From Candidatus Thermoplasmatota archaeon (lineage in GTDB: Archaea; Thermoplasmatota; Thermoplasmata; UBA10834): a stretch of 55,127 bases of DNA. The stretch covers positions 1 through 55,127 of the forward strand of contig JAHIZT010000054.1 of NCBI GenBank assembly GCA_018814355.1, written 5' to 3'. A model generated the notes under the pieces. The model did no database searches and was not told the DNA's origin. It saw nothing but the letters and a program-made list of their open reading frames with translations. The stretch's first letter is position 1. Each line of letters begins with the position of its first letter. Positions 1-8,560 of this stretch are shown in pieces. The position numbers and the translations under genes are program-made.

Positions 1-1
1 C

Positions 2-1090
2 GAGATAGAGATGGCCTACGATGTGGTGGACAAGGCGCTGCCTGAGCGCACGCTCGTCGTCATCGACAGCATAGACGCGCTCGCGGAGAAGTACGGCGTG
101 ACCGCATCGAGGATGATCAACACGCTTCAGAGAGACCTGGTGGAGGGCTGCGGGACGAACATAGCATATGTCCTGGAGACCCCGGACCCACTGTTGGACT
201 ACCTTGGCGACGGAGTCTTATATCTAAGCCTGAACAGTACAACTGGCAGAAGGATCAGGGAGATGGACATACTCAAGCTCAGGGGCTGCGAGATCAGGCA
301 GCCAAAATACGTCTACACCCTGCTCGGCGGAAGGGTCAGGACCTTCGAATACTCGAGGTACACCAAGCCCGACAAGCCGAAGAAGTTCGCCCCCATCGGC
401 GACCACGACTCGAAGCACGTGTCTACCGGCATCACCGACCTGGATATCTTGCTGGAGGGCGGACTCAGGAAGGGCACTATAACGCTCATAGAGCTCAGCC
501 CAGGGGTGCCAGTGGTAGCCTCCGGGGCGATCGAGAACGCCATCATATGCAACTTCGCTACCCAGAACCGGGGCGTTGCCTGGATACCCACCAAGAAGAC
601 AGGGGCAGAGCCTGCCAGGGAGGAGCTGCTAGGGTTCCTTGATGCCGACACCTTCGACAGGAATGTCAGGATACTCGAGCCTCACGCGCCCTCAGGAGCC
701 ATGAAGAAGTTCGCGATGACTCTCGAAGGCGAGGATGTCAGGGTGGACATGAAATGGCAGGACGTCCAGTATGCTCTCAAGGACACTGGCACGCCTGTCC
801 TCTCGATCATAGGGTTCGACTCGCTCGAGTCCATCTATGGCCCGGGCGTCCTCGACGGCATGATGGAGTTCCTGACCTCTCTGCTGAACAACGATGGCGT
901 GTTCGTAGCGACGGTCACGCCGTCTGTGAAGTCGACCAGCAGGTTGTCCGACCTGGCACATACCCACTTGAGGATCGACAAGATGTCCGGCGTCACGCTC
1001 ATCAGAGGCGAAGAGCCGTTCACGTCCCCGTGCGCCATGACCGACCCGGACTCAGGAGACTTCAGGCCGAAGCTCGTCCCGATCCTGTGA
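2..1090 (+). CDS. KaiC/RadA-like ATPase, two-domain, 5' end cut by window edge
   Basis: This reading frame is open to the first base of the window, so the true start lies upstream; numbering here is from the Met at 11. The fragment begins just before a Walker B-like strand (TLVVIDS, residues 14-20), so the Walker A of the first RecA/KaiC domain must lie outside. A second KaiC-type domain starts near residue 138 (STGITDLDILLEGGL, the usual opening of such domains). Its P-loop position reads ELSPGVPVVAS (161-171), without the GKT/GKS signature, so this half probably does not hydrolyse ATP in the normal way. The next gene, 37 bases downstream, is a related single-domain protein, and the two probably form an operon. 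Family membership is clear; the cellular role (signalling, DNA or motility-linked) cannot be read from the sequence. Confidence 0.8.
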   Translation, partial: EIEMAYDVVDKALPERTLVVIDSIDALAEKYGVTASRMINTLQRDLVEGCGTNIAYVLETPDPLLDYLGDGVLYLSLNSTTGRRIREMDILKLRGCEIRQPKYVYTLLGGRVRTFEYSRYTKPDKPKKFAPIGDHDSKHVSTGITDLDILLEGGLRKGTITLIELSPGVPVVASGAIENAIICNFATQNRGVAWIPTKKTGAEPAREELLGFLDADTFDRNVRILEPHAPSGAMKKFAMTLEGEDVRVDMKWQDVQYALKDTGTPVLSIIGFDSLESIYGPGVLDGMMEFLTSLLNNDGVFVATVTPSVKSTSRLSDLAHTHLRIDKMSGVTLIRGEEPFTSPCAMTDPDSGDFRPKLVPIL

Positions 1091-1127
1091 GGCGCGCGCG
1101 CTCGCGCAGGGTGTTCAACGGAGGCTC

Positions 1128-1802
1128 ATGTTCCCAGAGAACTACGCGGTTCTTGTCGTAGGGGACCCGAGTGCGGGTATGTTCGAGTTCTGCTGCTACC
1201 TCGGTGCGACCTATCTCAAGTCGGGCGAGAGCCTGGCCTTCCTCGAAGCCAATACCTCCCCCGACCAGGTCCGCAAGCAGATGCGGGAGTTCGGAGTGGA
1301 TGTCGACTTCTATCTGCGCGACGGCAGGCTGACCATCATCGATGCGTACACACCGGCCAATGCGGCGTTCCACGACCCAGGGATCGTGCGAGTAGAGGGC
1401 CTGGACGATCTGAGCGACATCTTCGAGGCTCTCACGAAGAGCATCGAGAACCTTGGAGAGCCTCCCGTCAAGGTGCTCGTAGACTCTCTGACGCCCTTCT
1501 TCATGCACCATGACGCCAACGCTGTTGGCAGGTTCTACAAGGATGTGTGCACGATGGCGAAGTTCAGCGGGACCATGACCTCGGTCGTCCACCAGGGGAT
1601 CCTGGACGAGGATCAGATAGCTCTTCTGGCATCGATATCTGACAGCCTGCTCGAGATGAAGGTGGACGAGAACTTCAGAAGATTCGTCCGCATAAAGCAT
1701 ATGAGAGGAGTCCTCGTCAAGCCGAAGTGGGTGCCCTTCGATTTCGAGCGAGAGGCGGCTGAGGGAGAGGGGGCTTCACTCGTGTGGAGCAGGGACGACT
1801 AG
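1128..1802 (+). CDS. KaiC/RadA-like single-domain protein with degenerate P-loop
   Basis: A 224-residue RecA-superfamily protein. The N-terminal strand-loop reads VVGDPSAGMFEF (residues 10-21), exactly where KaiC relatives have GxxGxGKT. Met replaces the nucleotide-binding Lys, so ATP hydrolysis is doubtful. A Walker B-like strand (KVLVDSLT) lies near residue 115 and the C-terminal half keeps the RecA-like pattern (SVVHQGI, LLEMKVDENFRRFVRIKHMRG). The start ATG is preceded by a GGAGG ribosome-binding site. It lies 37 bases after the two-domain KaiC-like gene, whose own second domain also has an altered P-loop, suggesting co-transcription and a shared, perhaps regulatory, complex (inference). 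Confidence 0.75.
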   Translation: MFPENYAVLVVGDPSAGMFEFCCYLGATYLKSGESLAFLEANTSPDQVRKQMREFGVDVDFYLRDGRLTIIDAYTPANAAFHDPGIVRVEGLDDLSDIFEALTKSIENLGEPPVKVLVDSLTPFFMHHDANAVGRFYKDVCTMAKFSGTMTSVVHQGILDEDQIALLASISDSLLEMKVDENFRRFVRIKHMRGVLVKPKWVPFDFEREAAEGEGASLVWSRDD

Positions 1803-1863
1803 CATCGCTGATTCTGAAGCTTGACAGAAGAAGACTCAAGGGGTTTTCGGGTTGTTCTAGATA

Positions 1864-3420
1864 TCAGTGCTTGAAGAGCCTGAGCCCGCTGAAGACCATC
1901 GAGATGCCCTGCTCGTCAGCCGCCTGGATGGCCTCAGCGTCGTTAACGGATCCTCCGGGCTGGATGATGGCCGACACGCCTACTTTGGCCGCCGCGTCGA
2001 CGCCGTCCCTGAACGGGAAGAACGCGTCGGAGACGAGCACTGAGCCTTTTGCCTCGTCCCCGGCCTTCATGCCGGCGATCTTGGCCGAGTCCACCCTGCT
2101 CATCTGGCCAGCGCCTACCCCGACCGTCCTCTCGCCCTTGACCAGGAGGATGGTGTTGGACTTGATGTGCCTGCATATCTTGACGCCGAAGATCATCGCG
2201 TCGATCTCCTCATCGGTCGGCTTCTTCTTCGTCACGATTTTCAGCTTGGACCTGTCGACCTCGGCGTAGGCGTCCGTCTGGACGAGCAGCCCGCCCTTGA
2301 CCTTCGTCATGAACATCCTGCCCTCGTCCCTCTTGATGGGCACATTCATCCTCAGGAGCCGGATGTTCTTCTTCGCCTCCAGATGGGCTTCCGCGTCCGG
2401 CTCATAGCTAGGCGCGATCACGGCTTCGACGAAGTGGCTCCCGATCTCCTTGGCGGTCTCCATGTCCACGGGCCTGTTGAGGCCGACGACGCACCCGAAC
2501 GCGCTGAGCGAGTCCGCGTTGTATGCGGTCCTGAAGGCCTCGGCGATCGTGGCTGCGCACGCCACGCCAGACGGGTTCGTGTGTTTGATCACAGCTGCTG
2601 TCGGCTTCTCGAAGTCGGATACTATCGCCAGAGCAGCATCGAGGTCTATCACGTTGCAGTATGAGATCTCCTTCCCGTGCAGCTTGTCTGCGGCCGCGAC
2701 GCTCAGAGGAGTCGGGTCGAACAGATCCTTGTAGAATGCCGCCTTCTGGTGCGGGTTCTCCCCGTACCTCAGATCGCCCAGCTTCTCGAAGGACAGTGTC
2801 ATGTTCTTCGGGAACAGCTCGCCACCGCCGAACTTCTTGCCGAGGTACTGCGATATTGCGGAATCGTACCTAGCCGTTGTCCGGAAGGCCTCGAGCGCGA
2901 GCTTTCGCCTCGTCTCCTCCGACAGATGGGCATCGTTGTCCTTCAGCTCCTCGAGGATCTGCGGGTACATCGCCGGGTTCGTGACGACTGCCACGGCAGA
3001 GTTGTTCTTCGCGGCCGATCTTATCATCGACGGTCCGCCGATGTCTATGTTCTCGATGGCGTCCTCGATCTTCACGTCGGGCTTGGCAATCGTTGCCTCG
3101 AACGGGTACAGGTTCACGACCACGAGGTCGATGGGTTCTATCCCGTGCTGCCTGATCGCCTCCATGTGCTGCGGCTTCTCCCTCATGGCCAACAGGCCGC
3201 CGTGGATCGCCGGGTGTAGGGTCTTGACCCTTCCGTCCAACATCTCCGGGAACTTAGTGACCTCGGAGACGCCGATCACGGGCACTCCCGCCTTCTCCAG
3301 GGCGGACATCGTGCCACCTGTCGATAGAATCTCGATACCGAGCTCTGACAATCCCTTGGCGAATTCGACCAAGCCGGTCTTGTCAGATACGCTGATCAAT
3401 GCCCTCTTCACTTTGCTCAT
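1864..3420 (-). CDS. purH: Bifunctional AICAR formyltransferase / IMP cyclohydrolase PurH
   Basis: Catalyses the last two steps of IMP synthesis: transfer of a formyl group from 10-formyl-THF to AICAR, then ring closure. At 518 residues it has the usual bifunctional length. The N-terminal MGS-like cyclohydrolase domain opens with RALISVSDKTGLVEFAKGL and has the STGGT motif near residue 36. The transformylase domain contains the catalytic KHTNPSGVA motif and the FGCVVGLN segment. Many archaea use the folate-independent PurP/PurO instead. A folate-dependent PurH fits the folate enzymes encoded beside it (Fhs, FolD, MetF). It is transcribed alone on the minus strand from a probable promoter near 3500, and its 3' end faces the KaiC-like operon. 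Confidence 0.95.
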   Translation of the reverse strand: MSKVKRALISVSDKTGLVEFAKGLSELGIEILSTGGTMSALEKAGVPVIGVSEVTKFPEMLDGRVKTLHPAIHGGLLAMREKPQHMEAIRQHGIEPIDLVVVNLYPFEATIAKPDVKIEDAIENIDIGGPSMIRSAAKNNSAVAVVTNPAMYPQILEELKDNDAHLSEETRRKLALEAFRTTARYDSAISQYLGKKFGGGELFPKNMTLSFEKLGDLRYGENPHQKAAFYKDLFDPTPLSVAAADKLHGKEISYCNVIDLDAALAIVSDFEKPTAAVIKHTNPSGVACAATIAEAFRTAYNADSLSAFGCVVGLNRPVDMETAKEIGSHFVEAVIAPSYEPDAEAHLEAKKNIRLLRMNVPIKRDEGRMFMTKVKGGLLVQTDAYAEVDRSKLKIVTKKKPTDEEIDAMIFGVKICRHIKSNTILLVKGERTVGVGAGQMSRVDSAKIAGMKAGDEAKGSVLVSDAFFPFRDGVDAAAKVGVSAIIQPGGSVNDAEAIQAADEQGISMVFSGLRLFKH

Positions 3421-3497
3421 TCGTCATTCGCTCCGCTGTCAGCTGAAGCATCCCTCCCCTCATATCAATGGGTATGCCACCATGTTATTGCCTGGTT

Positions 3498-3505
3498 GTT
3501 TATAA
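3498..3505 (-). promoter_or_regulatory. Candidate TATA box for purH
   Basis: On the minus strand the segment reads TTATAAAC. It lies about 78 bases before the purH start codon, which implies a leader of about 50 bases. Position and AT content in a GC-rich intergenic stretch are the only evidence. Confidence 0.35.
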
Positions 3506-3565
3506 CGGTTTTCGTGGGGACGCAGCGTGGCCTGGAGAACGGACGACCTTTCCGATTGGAGTGGT

Positions 3566-4486
3566 CTACTGGAAGGTCGGTCTCGGCAACAGCCCGGCCA
3601 TCTCGACTATCCTCGGGACCATCTCCTCCCATGCGACCGCCATTATGTGCACGCCGTGGACGCCTTTCACGCTCTTGAGGTGCTCTATCTGCTCGACGCA
3701 GAGTTTGATCCCCTCCTCCTTCGGGTCCTTGGCGGCCTTCATCCGATCGACGATGTGGTCGGGGACGATCATCCCGGGCACCTTGTTCTTCATGTATCTT
3801 GCAGCGCCCGCGGATTTCATGGGGATAACGCCTGCTAGGATGTGCATCTTCTTGTCCAACCCTCTCGCCCTGACCTCGTCCATCCACTTCTCGAACATGT
3901 CCATGTCGAATATCGCCTGTGTTTGGCAGAAGTCTGCTCCCGCGGTGACCTTCTTGGCCAGCCTCGAGACCCTGAACTCGTAAGGGGTCGCGAACGGGTT
4001 TTCAGCGCATCCGAGGTACGTCTTCGGCGGGTCCTTGACGACCTCGCCTCCCACCTGCTTGCCCTCGGTCCTGAGCTGGTTGAACACCTGCAGCTCCACG
4101 ATAGAGTCGAAATCGAACACGTTCCTTGCGGCCTTCTCGTTCCCGAAGATCTGGTGGTCTCCTGTGAGGCAGAGCACATTCTTGACACCCAATGCTGCAG
4201 CTCCGAACAGGTCGCTCTGGAGCGCTATCCTGTTCCTGTCTCTGCAGGTCATCTGTATGATGGGCTCCACGCCCTCGCGCATTATGATGACCGCGCTCGC
4301 GATGCTGGACAACCTCACGACGGCCGTTTGGTTGTCCGTCAGGTTGAAGGCATCAGCGAATCCTCTGAGCATCTTCGCGTGGTGCGTCAGCGGTTCCGGG
4401 TTTGCGGACTGAGGAGGCCCGATCTCGGCTGTGACGGCGAACTTCCCGGACTCGAAGACCTTCTCGAGGTTGCTGCCCGCCTTCAT
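3566..4486 (-). CDS. metF: Methylene-tetrahydrofolate reductase, MetF (short form)
   Basis: Reduces 5,10-methylene-THF to 5-methyl-THF on a TIM-barrel flavin enzyme. The 306-residue length matches the short MetF of acetogens, without the eukaryotic regulatory domain. Visible family features are the N-terminal FAVTAEIGPP strand with the catalytic Glu, the segment VLCLTGDHQ near residue 105 (substrate/flavin loop), and ADFCQTQAIFDMD near residue 186. Its ATG overlaps the stop of metV by four bases, so the two are translationally coupled. It is the last gene of an operon with two HdrA-type flavoproteins, mvhD and metV, resembling the MetVF-HdrABC-MvhD cluster known from acetogens such as Moorella (established knowledge). 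The electron donor is therefore probably the Hdr module rather than NAD(P)H (inference). Confidence 0.93.
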   Translation of the reverse strand: MKAGSNLEKVFESGKFAVTAEIGPPQSANPEPLTHHAKMLRGFADAFNLTDNQTAVVRLSSIASAVIIMREGVEPIIQMTCRDRNRIALQSDLFGAAALGVKNVLCLTGDHQIFGNEKAARNVFDFDSIVELQVFNQLRTEGKQVGGEVVKDPPKTYLGCAENPFATPYEFRVSRLAKKVTAGADFCQTQAIFDMDMFEKWMDEVRARGLDKKMHILAGVIPMKSAGAARYMKNKVPGMIVPDHIVDRMKAAKDPKEEGIKLCVEQIEHLKSVKGVHGVHIMAVAWEEMVPRIVEMAGLLPRPTFQ

Positions 4487-5187
4487 TGGACCGCCTCCTT
4501 TCCTTTCTTCTGGTGAGGCGTGAGCTTCGCGTCCTCGCGCACGTACACTCTGCGCCCGCCCGCATGGCTGGTGGACCAGTCCTTCGCTGGCATGACCTTC
4601 TCGATCAGGTCCAGCCTGTTCTGGATCTTCAGTCTGTCATAGATGGCCGCCCATGCGCAGTCGATCTCTAGGTTGACCTCGCACTTCCTGTTGGCCGAGC
4701 CTCCGCAAGGTCCGTTGAGCATGCTCTTCGCGCATCTCGAGATAGGGCATATGCCGCCCGTGGTGTGTATGATGCAGTTCCCGCATCCGACACATTTCTC
4801 CGACCAGACACCCTGCTCCTCCGGTACTCCGAAGATGCCTGTGTTCAGGCCTGGGAATGTCAGGTGCGAAGGGTACATGTCCCCGATTGTCTGCGCGCCC
4901 AACGAGCAGGCCATGGAGAGCGTGATATCGGAATCGAGCACCTTGTCCTCGACCTCCTTCACCCACTCCTTCTCGCACTGTCTCTCGACTACGAGCCCGT
5001 CGAGCTCCTGCTTCCTGCCCTCCTTCCTGTTCTTCACCTTGAGGGCGGAGACCAGCATCTTGACCTCCTTCTCGCCTCCTGCGAGGCAGATTGCAACGCA
5101 GCTCCTGCAGCCGATGACTGTGACTTTCTTGTAAGGCGCGAGCATCTCGGCGATCTCGTTCAAGGGCTTCCTCTTCGCCACTATCAT
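4483..5187 (-). CDS. metV: MetV-type zinc/iron-sulfur partner of methylene-THF reductase
   Basis: A 234-residue member of the MTHFR C-terminal domain family, the partner subunit of short MetF in acetogens. It is Cys-rich in the characteristic places: GCRSCVAIC near residue 26 and a C-terminal block CVGCGNCIIHTTGG followed by CPISRCAKSMLNGPCGG. These probably bind zinc and a [4Fe-4S] cluster and pass electrons to MetF. Both ends overlap neighbours by four bases (mvhD upstream, metF downstream), the tightest possible coupling. The role is inferred from the family and from gene order; the protein itself carries no flavin motif. Confidence 0.87.
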   Translation of the reverse strand: MIVAKRKPLNEIAEMLAPYKKVTVIGCRSCVAICLAGGEKEVKMLVSALKVKNRKEGRKQELDGLVVERQCEKEWVKEVEDKVLDSDITLSMACSLGAQTIGDMYPSHLTFPGLNTGIFGVPEEQGVWSEKCVGCGNCIIHTTGGICPISRCAKSMLNGPCGGSANRKCEVNLEIDCAWAAIYDRLKIQNRLDLIEKVMPAKDWSTSHAGGRRVYVREDAKLTPHQKKGKEAVQ

Positions 5188-5597
5188 TGCTTCTCACCCC
5201 CGATGGGACCGAGCTTCTTTGCAACACCGACCATCTTCGTAACTATCTCCGGGAAGGCCCACGCGTTCGTGGATGCCGCATTGAACATCTCGACACGTTC
5301 CTTCTCGATGCCTACCTCGGAAAGCATCTGCTTCACGTACTCGACCCTCTTCCGGCCCTCTATCGAGCCAGTGTCGTAGTAGCAGTTCTTCTCGAGGCAG
5401 CCGAGCACGAAGACCGCATCGGCCCCGTCCTCGAGCGCCTTCAGGATATGGATTCCGTCAACTCTGCCGGTGCACGGCACCTGGACGAGCCGCACGCTCG
5501 CATCGAACTGCTTCCCGCTCCTCGCGGACAGGACGGCTGCGTCCACGCCGTGCCTCTCACAGCAGAATCCGATGACCTTCGGCTTCCTCTCGGCCAT
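5184..5597 (-). CDS. mvhD: MvhD-family electron-transfer subunit of the MetFV-Hdr operon
   Basis: A 137-residue MvhD-family protein, which in methanogens carries a [2Fe-2S] cluster and links hydrogenase or formate dehydrogenase to HdrA. Conserved parts are GFCC (Cys12, Cys13), VPCTGRVD, and LGCLEKNCYY near residue 72. The first motif differs from the classic FCCNWC: after CC comes ERHG, so one of the usual Cys residues is missing. The copy in the formate dehydrogenase operon (18455-18874) keeps all of them. The start overlaps the HdrA stop by one base (TGATG) and the end overlaps metV by four bases. It probably bridges the HdrA core to MetFV. Confidence 0.88.
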   Translation of the reverse strand: MAERKPKVIGFCCERHGVDAAVLSARSGKQFDASVRLVQVPCTGRVDGIHILKALEDGADAVFVLGCLEKNCYYDTGSIEGRKRVEYVKQMLSEVGIEKERVEMFNAASTNAWAFPEIVTKMVGVAKKLGPIGGEKQ

Positions 5598-7174
5598 CAG
5601 AAATCACCTCCGAGGAGTGTGCGCGCCTCTTCCATCACTTGGTCGTCAGTGTAGTGGTGCAGGTCGATCGCCTTGCTAGGGCAGATGCCGACGCACATGC
5701 CGCAACCCTGGCATGCCTGCACTTTGATTTCTGCCTTGCTCGCGGCGCCTATGAACGGTGCCTCGTACGGGCATGTCCTGATGCATGTAAGGCAGGCGGA
5801 GCACTTCTCGGGCGTGACCTGCGCGACCGAACCACCGTACTCCAGCTTTCCGCGCTTGACGAACTCTCCTGCCATGGCGCCTGCAGCCTCACCTTCCGCC
5901 TTCGCGACATCTCTTGCCTTGGGAAACAGCGCTGAACCGCAAACGAACACTCCAGGCTTAGGGGTAGTGACAGGCCATCTCTGGATGCTCCCGCGTCTGA
6001 TAGAACCGTCGACGGTCAACGGGATCCTCAGCGCATCGGCGATCATCTGGTTGTCCTGGTTCGCCGGGATCGACGCGAATACGAGCGTCCCGAGCTTGAG
6101 GTTCAGGACTTCTCCTTGTGAGAAGTCCTTCACAGTGAGCGCAATCGGGTTCTTGGCGTCTATCTTCGGCGCTCCAGCCTTGTCGTATCTGATGAATCTG
6201 ACGCCCAGGTCCGCGGCTTCCTTGTACGCTAGCTCGGACAGTCCGAACGCCCTCATTTCTTGGAAGATGACATAGATCAGCAGCTCCGGGTGCTTCTTCT
6301 TGAGCTGGATCACAGTCTCTAGCGTGTCGTCCCACGCATAGTCTTGGACCTTCAATGTCTTGCCCGCGGGGTCCGGAGTATCGACGATCACGACCGGTCC
6401 CTTCGGGACATTACCTGACTGCATATGCTCGTAGAACATGTACAACGGGACAGCGTCTTTGACCGCCTTCGCGAGCGGGCCCTTCAAGGTAGTCCATCCG
6501 CCTCCAGTGGCGATGACGACGGCCGCCGCGCCGAGTTCCTCGACCTTCTCTCCGGCCTTGATCTTGAGCTGGAAGTTGCCGCCGTATCCGGAAGCACCGA
6601 CTAGCTGTGCATGCGTCATGATTACCCCGGGGACTTTGAGCGACTTGCTCGTCTTTTCCAGCAGTATGGTGTGGGCACCTGATTTCGCAGCCTCGTGCGC
6701 AGCCGCCTGACCTGCAACTCCAGCACCGACTATGACGACGTTCTTCGTCTTCATCTCCTCGCTCTGCTTCTCGAGTGGGGCGAGCATGATCGTGCGCGTG
6801 AGCGCTGCCTTCAGCTTCGTCTCCGCCTTCGCCTGAGCTCTCTCGGGCTCGTCCGCGTGTGGCAGGACGACCTCTTCCCTCATGTTCACGAGCTCGATCA
6901 GGAATTCGTTGATGCCAGCTCTCCTGTAGGCCTTCAGCAGGTTGGGGCTGATGTCCTTCTTGTGGCAGGCGAGGACGACGGCTCTATCGACCTCTCTTTC
7001 CTTGGCCTCGCCTACGATTCGTGCGAGGTCTTTCCCGTCGCACACGGCGTCCACGGTCATGACCGAGACGACCATGCTGGAGTCCTCAGCGAGCTTCTGC
7101 AGCTTCTCCATGTTCAGGAGCTTGGGCATCTCCGTGCAGCATTTGCACAGGACGACCTGGATTCTGGCCTTCAC
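5597..7174 (-). CDS. hdrA: HdrA-like flavoprotein (QmoB-like half) of the MetFV operon
   Basis: A 525-residue HdrA-family protein. The N-terminal part (1-130) is a thioredoxin-like Hdr region with VVLCKCCTEMP at 7-17. An FAD Rossmann motif (VIVGAGVAGQAAA) starts near 147, and the C-terminus has two [4Fe-4S] motifs, CSACLTCIRTCP (458-469) and CQGCGMCVGICP (488-499). The central QCVGSR/YCS/CC signature present in the other three HdrA copies of this window is absent; that region reads VDTPDPAGK and has no Cys. Its start overlaps the stop of the upstream HdrA partner by four bases. Length and gene order (short HdrA, long HdrA, MvhD) resemble QmoA plus QmoB split before its MvhD domain (inference). 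Confidence 0.87.
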   Translation of the reverse strand: MKARIQVVLCKCCTEMPKLLNMEKLQKLAEDSSMVVSVMTVDAVCDGKDLARIVGEAKEREVDRAVVLACHKKDISPNLLKAYRRAGINEFLIELVNMREEVVLPHADEPERAQAKAETKLKAALTRTIMLAPLEKQSEEMKTKNVVIVGAGVAGQAAAHEAAKSGAHTILLEKTSKSLKVPGVIMTHAQLVGASGYGGNFQLKIKAGEKVEELGAAAVVIATGGGWTTLKGPLAKAVKDAVPLYMFYEHMQSGNVPKGPVVIVDTPDPAGKTLKVQDYAWDDTLETVIQLKKKHPELLIYVIFQEMRAFGLSELAYKEAADLGVRFIRYDKAGAPKIDAKNPIALTVKDFSQGEVLNLKLGTLVFASIPANQDNQMIADALRIPLTVDGSIRRGSIQRWPVTTPKPGVFVCGSALFPKARDVAKAEGEAAGAMAGEFVKRGKLEYGGSVAQVTPEKCSACLTCIRTCPYEAPFIGAASKAEIKVQACQGCGMCVGICPSKAIDLHHYTDDQVMEEARTLLGGDF

Positions 7175-8406
7175 GTGCTCACCTCTCTCTGGTGATGCAT
7201 CCTTGAAACTGTAGCGGCTGCCCTGATTGCGGTCTCCTCGATGTCCATCGGTTCCGAAACGGCACCGCAGACGAACACGCCCTTGCTCTCCAGTTCGTGG
7301 TCCGCAACGGCAAAGCCCGACTTGTCTGTATGGATTCCCAAGGACTTCGCAAGCTCAGCAGAAGCGCCTGATGGGCGCATGCCAACGGACAGGATGATCA
7401 GGTCATACTCCGTCTCCGTGATATCCAGGTCGTTTTCTCCAGCGGCCCTCAGGAGCAGCTTTCCATCCTTGCCTGGCGAGACCACGGAGGGCATGCTCCT
7501 GATCAGCTTCACCGTCTTTTTGCTCTTCGCCCAGAGCTTGAACTCGTCTTGTGGTTCGTAGAGCGTCCTGAGATCCATGAAGTAGAAGTCGAGGTTGATC
7601 TCAGGGTCCGTATCGAGCAGGAGCTGGGAGATCTTGGTCGCGTACTTGCAGCAGAACTTGGAGCAGTACTCGACCCCCAGCTTGACTGTCCTGGAGCCCA
7701 CGCATTGCATGACAGCTATCTTCTTCGGGGCCTTCCCATCGGACGGCCTCATAAGCCGTCCTTTTTCGTTCAGGATCCTCTCGGCGTCCACGCTCGAGAT
7801 GACATCCTTCAGCGTGCCGCACCCGAGCCTGCTCATCTCGCAGGCATCAATCGGGTCGATGCCGGTTGCATAGACTACGGCACTCACGTTCCTTGTGAGG
7901 TTCTTCGCGCGATCCTCGTAATCGACCGCGTGCGTGGGACAGACAGATGCGCACTTGTCGCACTTGACCTTCTTGAAATGTAGGCACTTGGACCTATCGA
8001 TCCAGTGCAGTCTCGGCTGGCCGCTTCCGGTCGGAGGGAATATCGCCTTTCCCTCGACTGGGCAGACCGCCACGCACTTGCCGCAGCCGATGCAGTCGTC
8101 CGTCACGTATCTAGGGGAGGTCTTGATCTTGACGGAGTATCCATGGTCGGCCTTTGTGGCGGAGGCTACCTCAGAAAGAAGGAGCACTTCGGCGTTGGGC
8201 TCTCTCAGTATCTCGCCTGCGCGGTCCATGGCGAAGCACACTCCGCAGTTCCTGCACTCTACCAGACCCTTGCAGGTGAGCTCTCGGGCCATCCCGCCCA
8301 GTGATTCCTTCCGCTCGACAAGGACGACTTCTGTTCCCCTGTCGACGAGGGTCTTCGCAGCGGTCAGTCCCGCTGGCCCCCCTCCTACTATCAGGACTTG
8401 GTTCAT
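7171..8406 (-). CDS. hdrA: HdrA-like flavoprotein (QmoA-like half) of the MetFV operon
   Basis: A 411-residue HdrA-family protein. The chosen ATG at 8406 has a strong AAGGGGGG site about six bases upstream; a longer frame back to 8433 has none. The protein opens directly with the FAD motif VLIVGGGPAGLT. Then follow CRNCGVC, a [4Fe-4S] motif CIGCGKCVAVCP, a second Cys group CDKCASVCP, and the central HdrA signature QCVGSR with YCSKFCC. The C-terminus has the usual second FAD-contact segment GVFVCGAVSEPMD. It lacks the N-terminal thioredoxin-like part and the C-terminal ferredoxin pair of full HdrA, which sit in the partner gene downstream. It is the first gene of the operon, with its own TATA element near 8495. 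Confidence 0.87.
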   Translation of the reverse strand: MNQVLIVGGGPAGLTAAKTLVDRGTEVVLVERKESLGGMARELTCKGLVECRNCGVCFAMDRAGEILREPNAEVLLLSEVASATKADHGYSVKIKTSPRYVTDDCIGCGKCVAVCPVEGKAIFPPTGSGQPRLHWIDRSKCLHFKKVKCDKCASVCPTHAVDYEDRAKNLTRNVSAVVYATGIDPIDACEMSRLGCGTLKDVISSVDAERILNEKGRLMRPSDGKAPKKIAVMQCVGSRTVKLGVEYCSKFCCKYATKISQLLLDTDPEINLDFYFMDLRTLYEPQDEFKLWAKSKKTVKLIRSMPSVVSPGKDGKLLLRAAGENDLDITETEYDLIILSVGMRPSGASAELAKSLGIHTDKSGFAVADHELESKGVFVCGAVSEPMDIEETAIRAAATVSRMHHQREVST

Positions 8407-8490
8407 TTCAACCCCCCTTGGTGAACGGCTCATCGGTTGTCCCCCCTGTCCAGTGGGGACATGCTGTGGTAACCTGGAACGCTGATGGGG

Positions 8491-8499
8491 AGATAAAAG
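8491..8499 (-). promoter_or_regulatory. Candidate TATA box for the hdrA-mvhD-metVF operon
   Basis: The minus strand reads GCTTTTATCT here, about 90 bases before the start of the first HdrA gene, between that gene and the end of fhs. A second AT-rich element (CCTTAATAC) lies about 25 bases further upstream. Either would let the operon be transcribed separately from fhs. Confidence 0.45.
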
Positions 8500-8536
8500 C
8501 CCTCCCCGTTGGGATTTGTATTAAGGGGTTTTGGCG

Positions 8537-8560
8537 CCTCCGGAACTCAATGTCCGGAGG
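8537..8560. repeat. Perfect 8-bp inverted repeat after fhs
   Basis: CCTCCGGA, an 8-base spacer, then TCCGGAGG. It lies 13 bases after the fhs stop codon, where a terminator or mRNA-end hairpin is expected. No T tract follows on the fhs strand, so it is only terminator-like. Confidence 0.5.
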
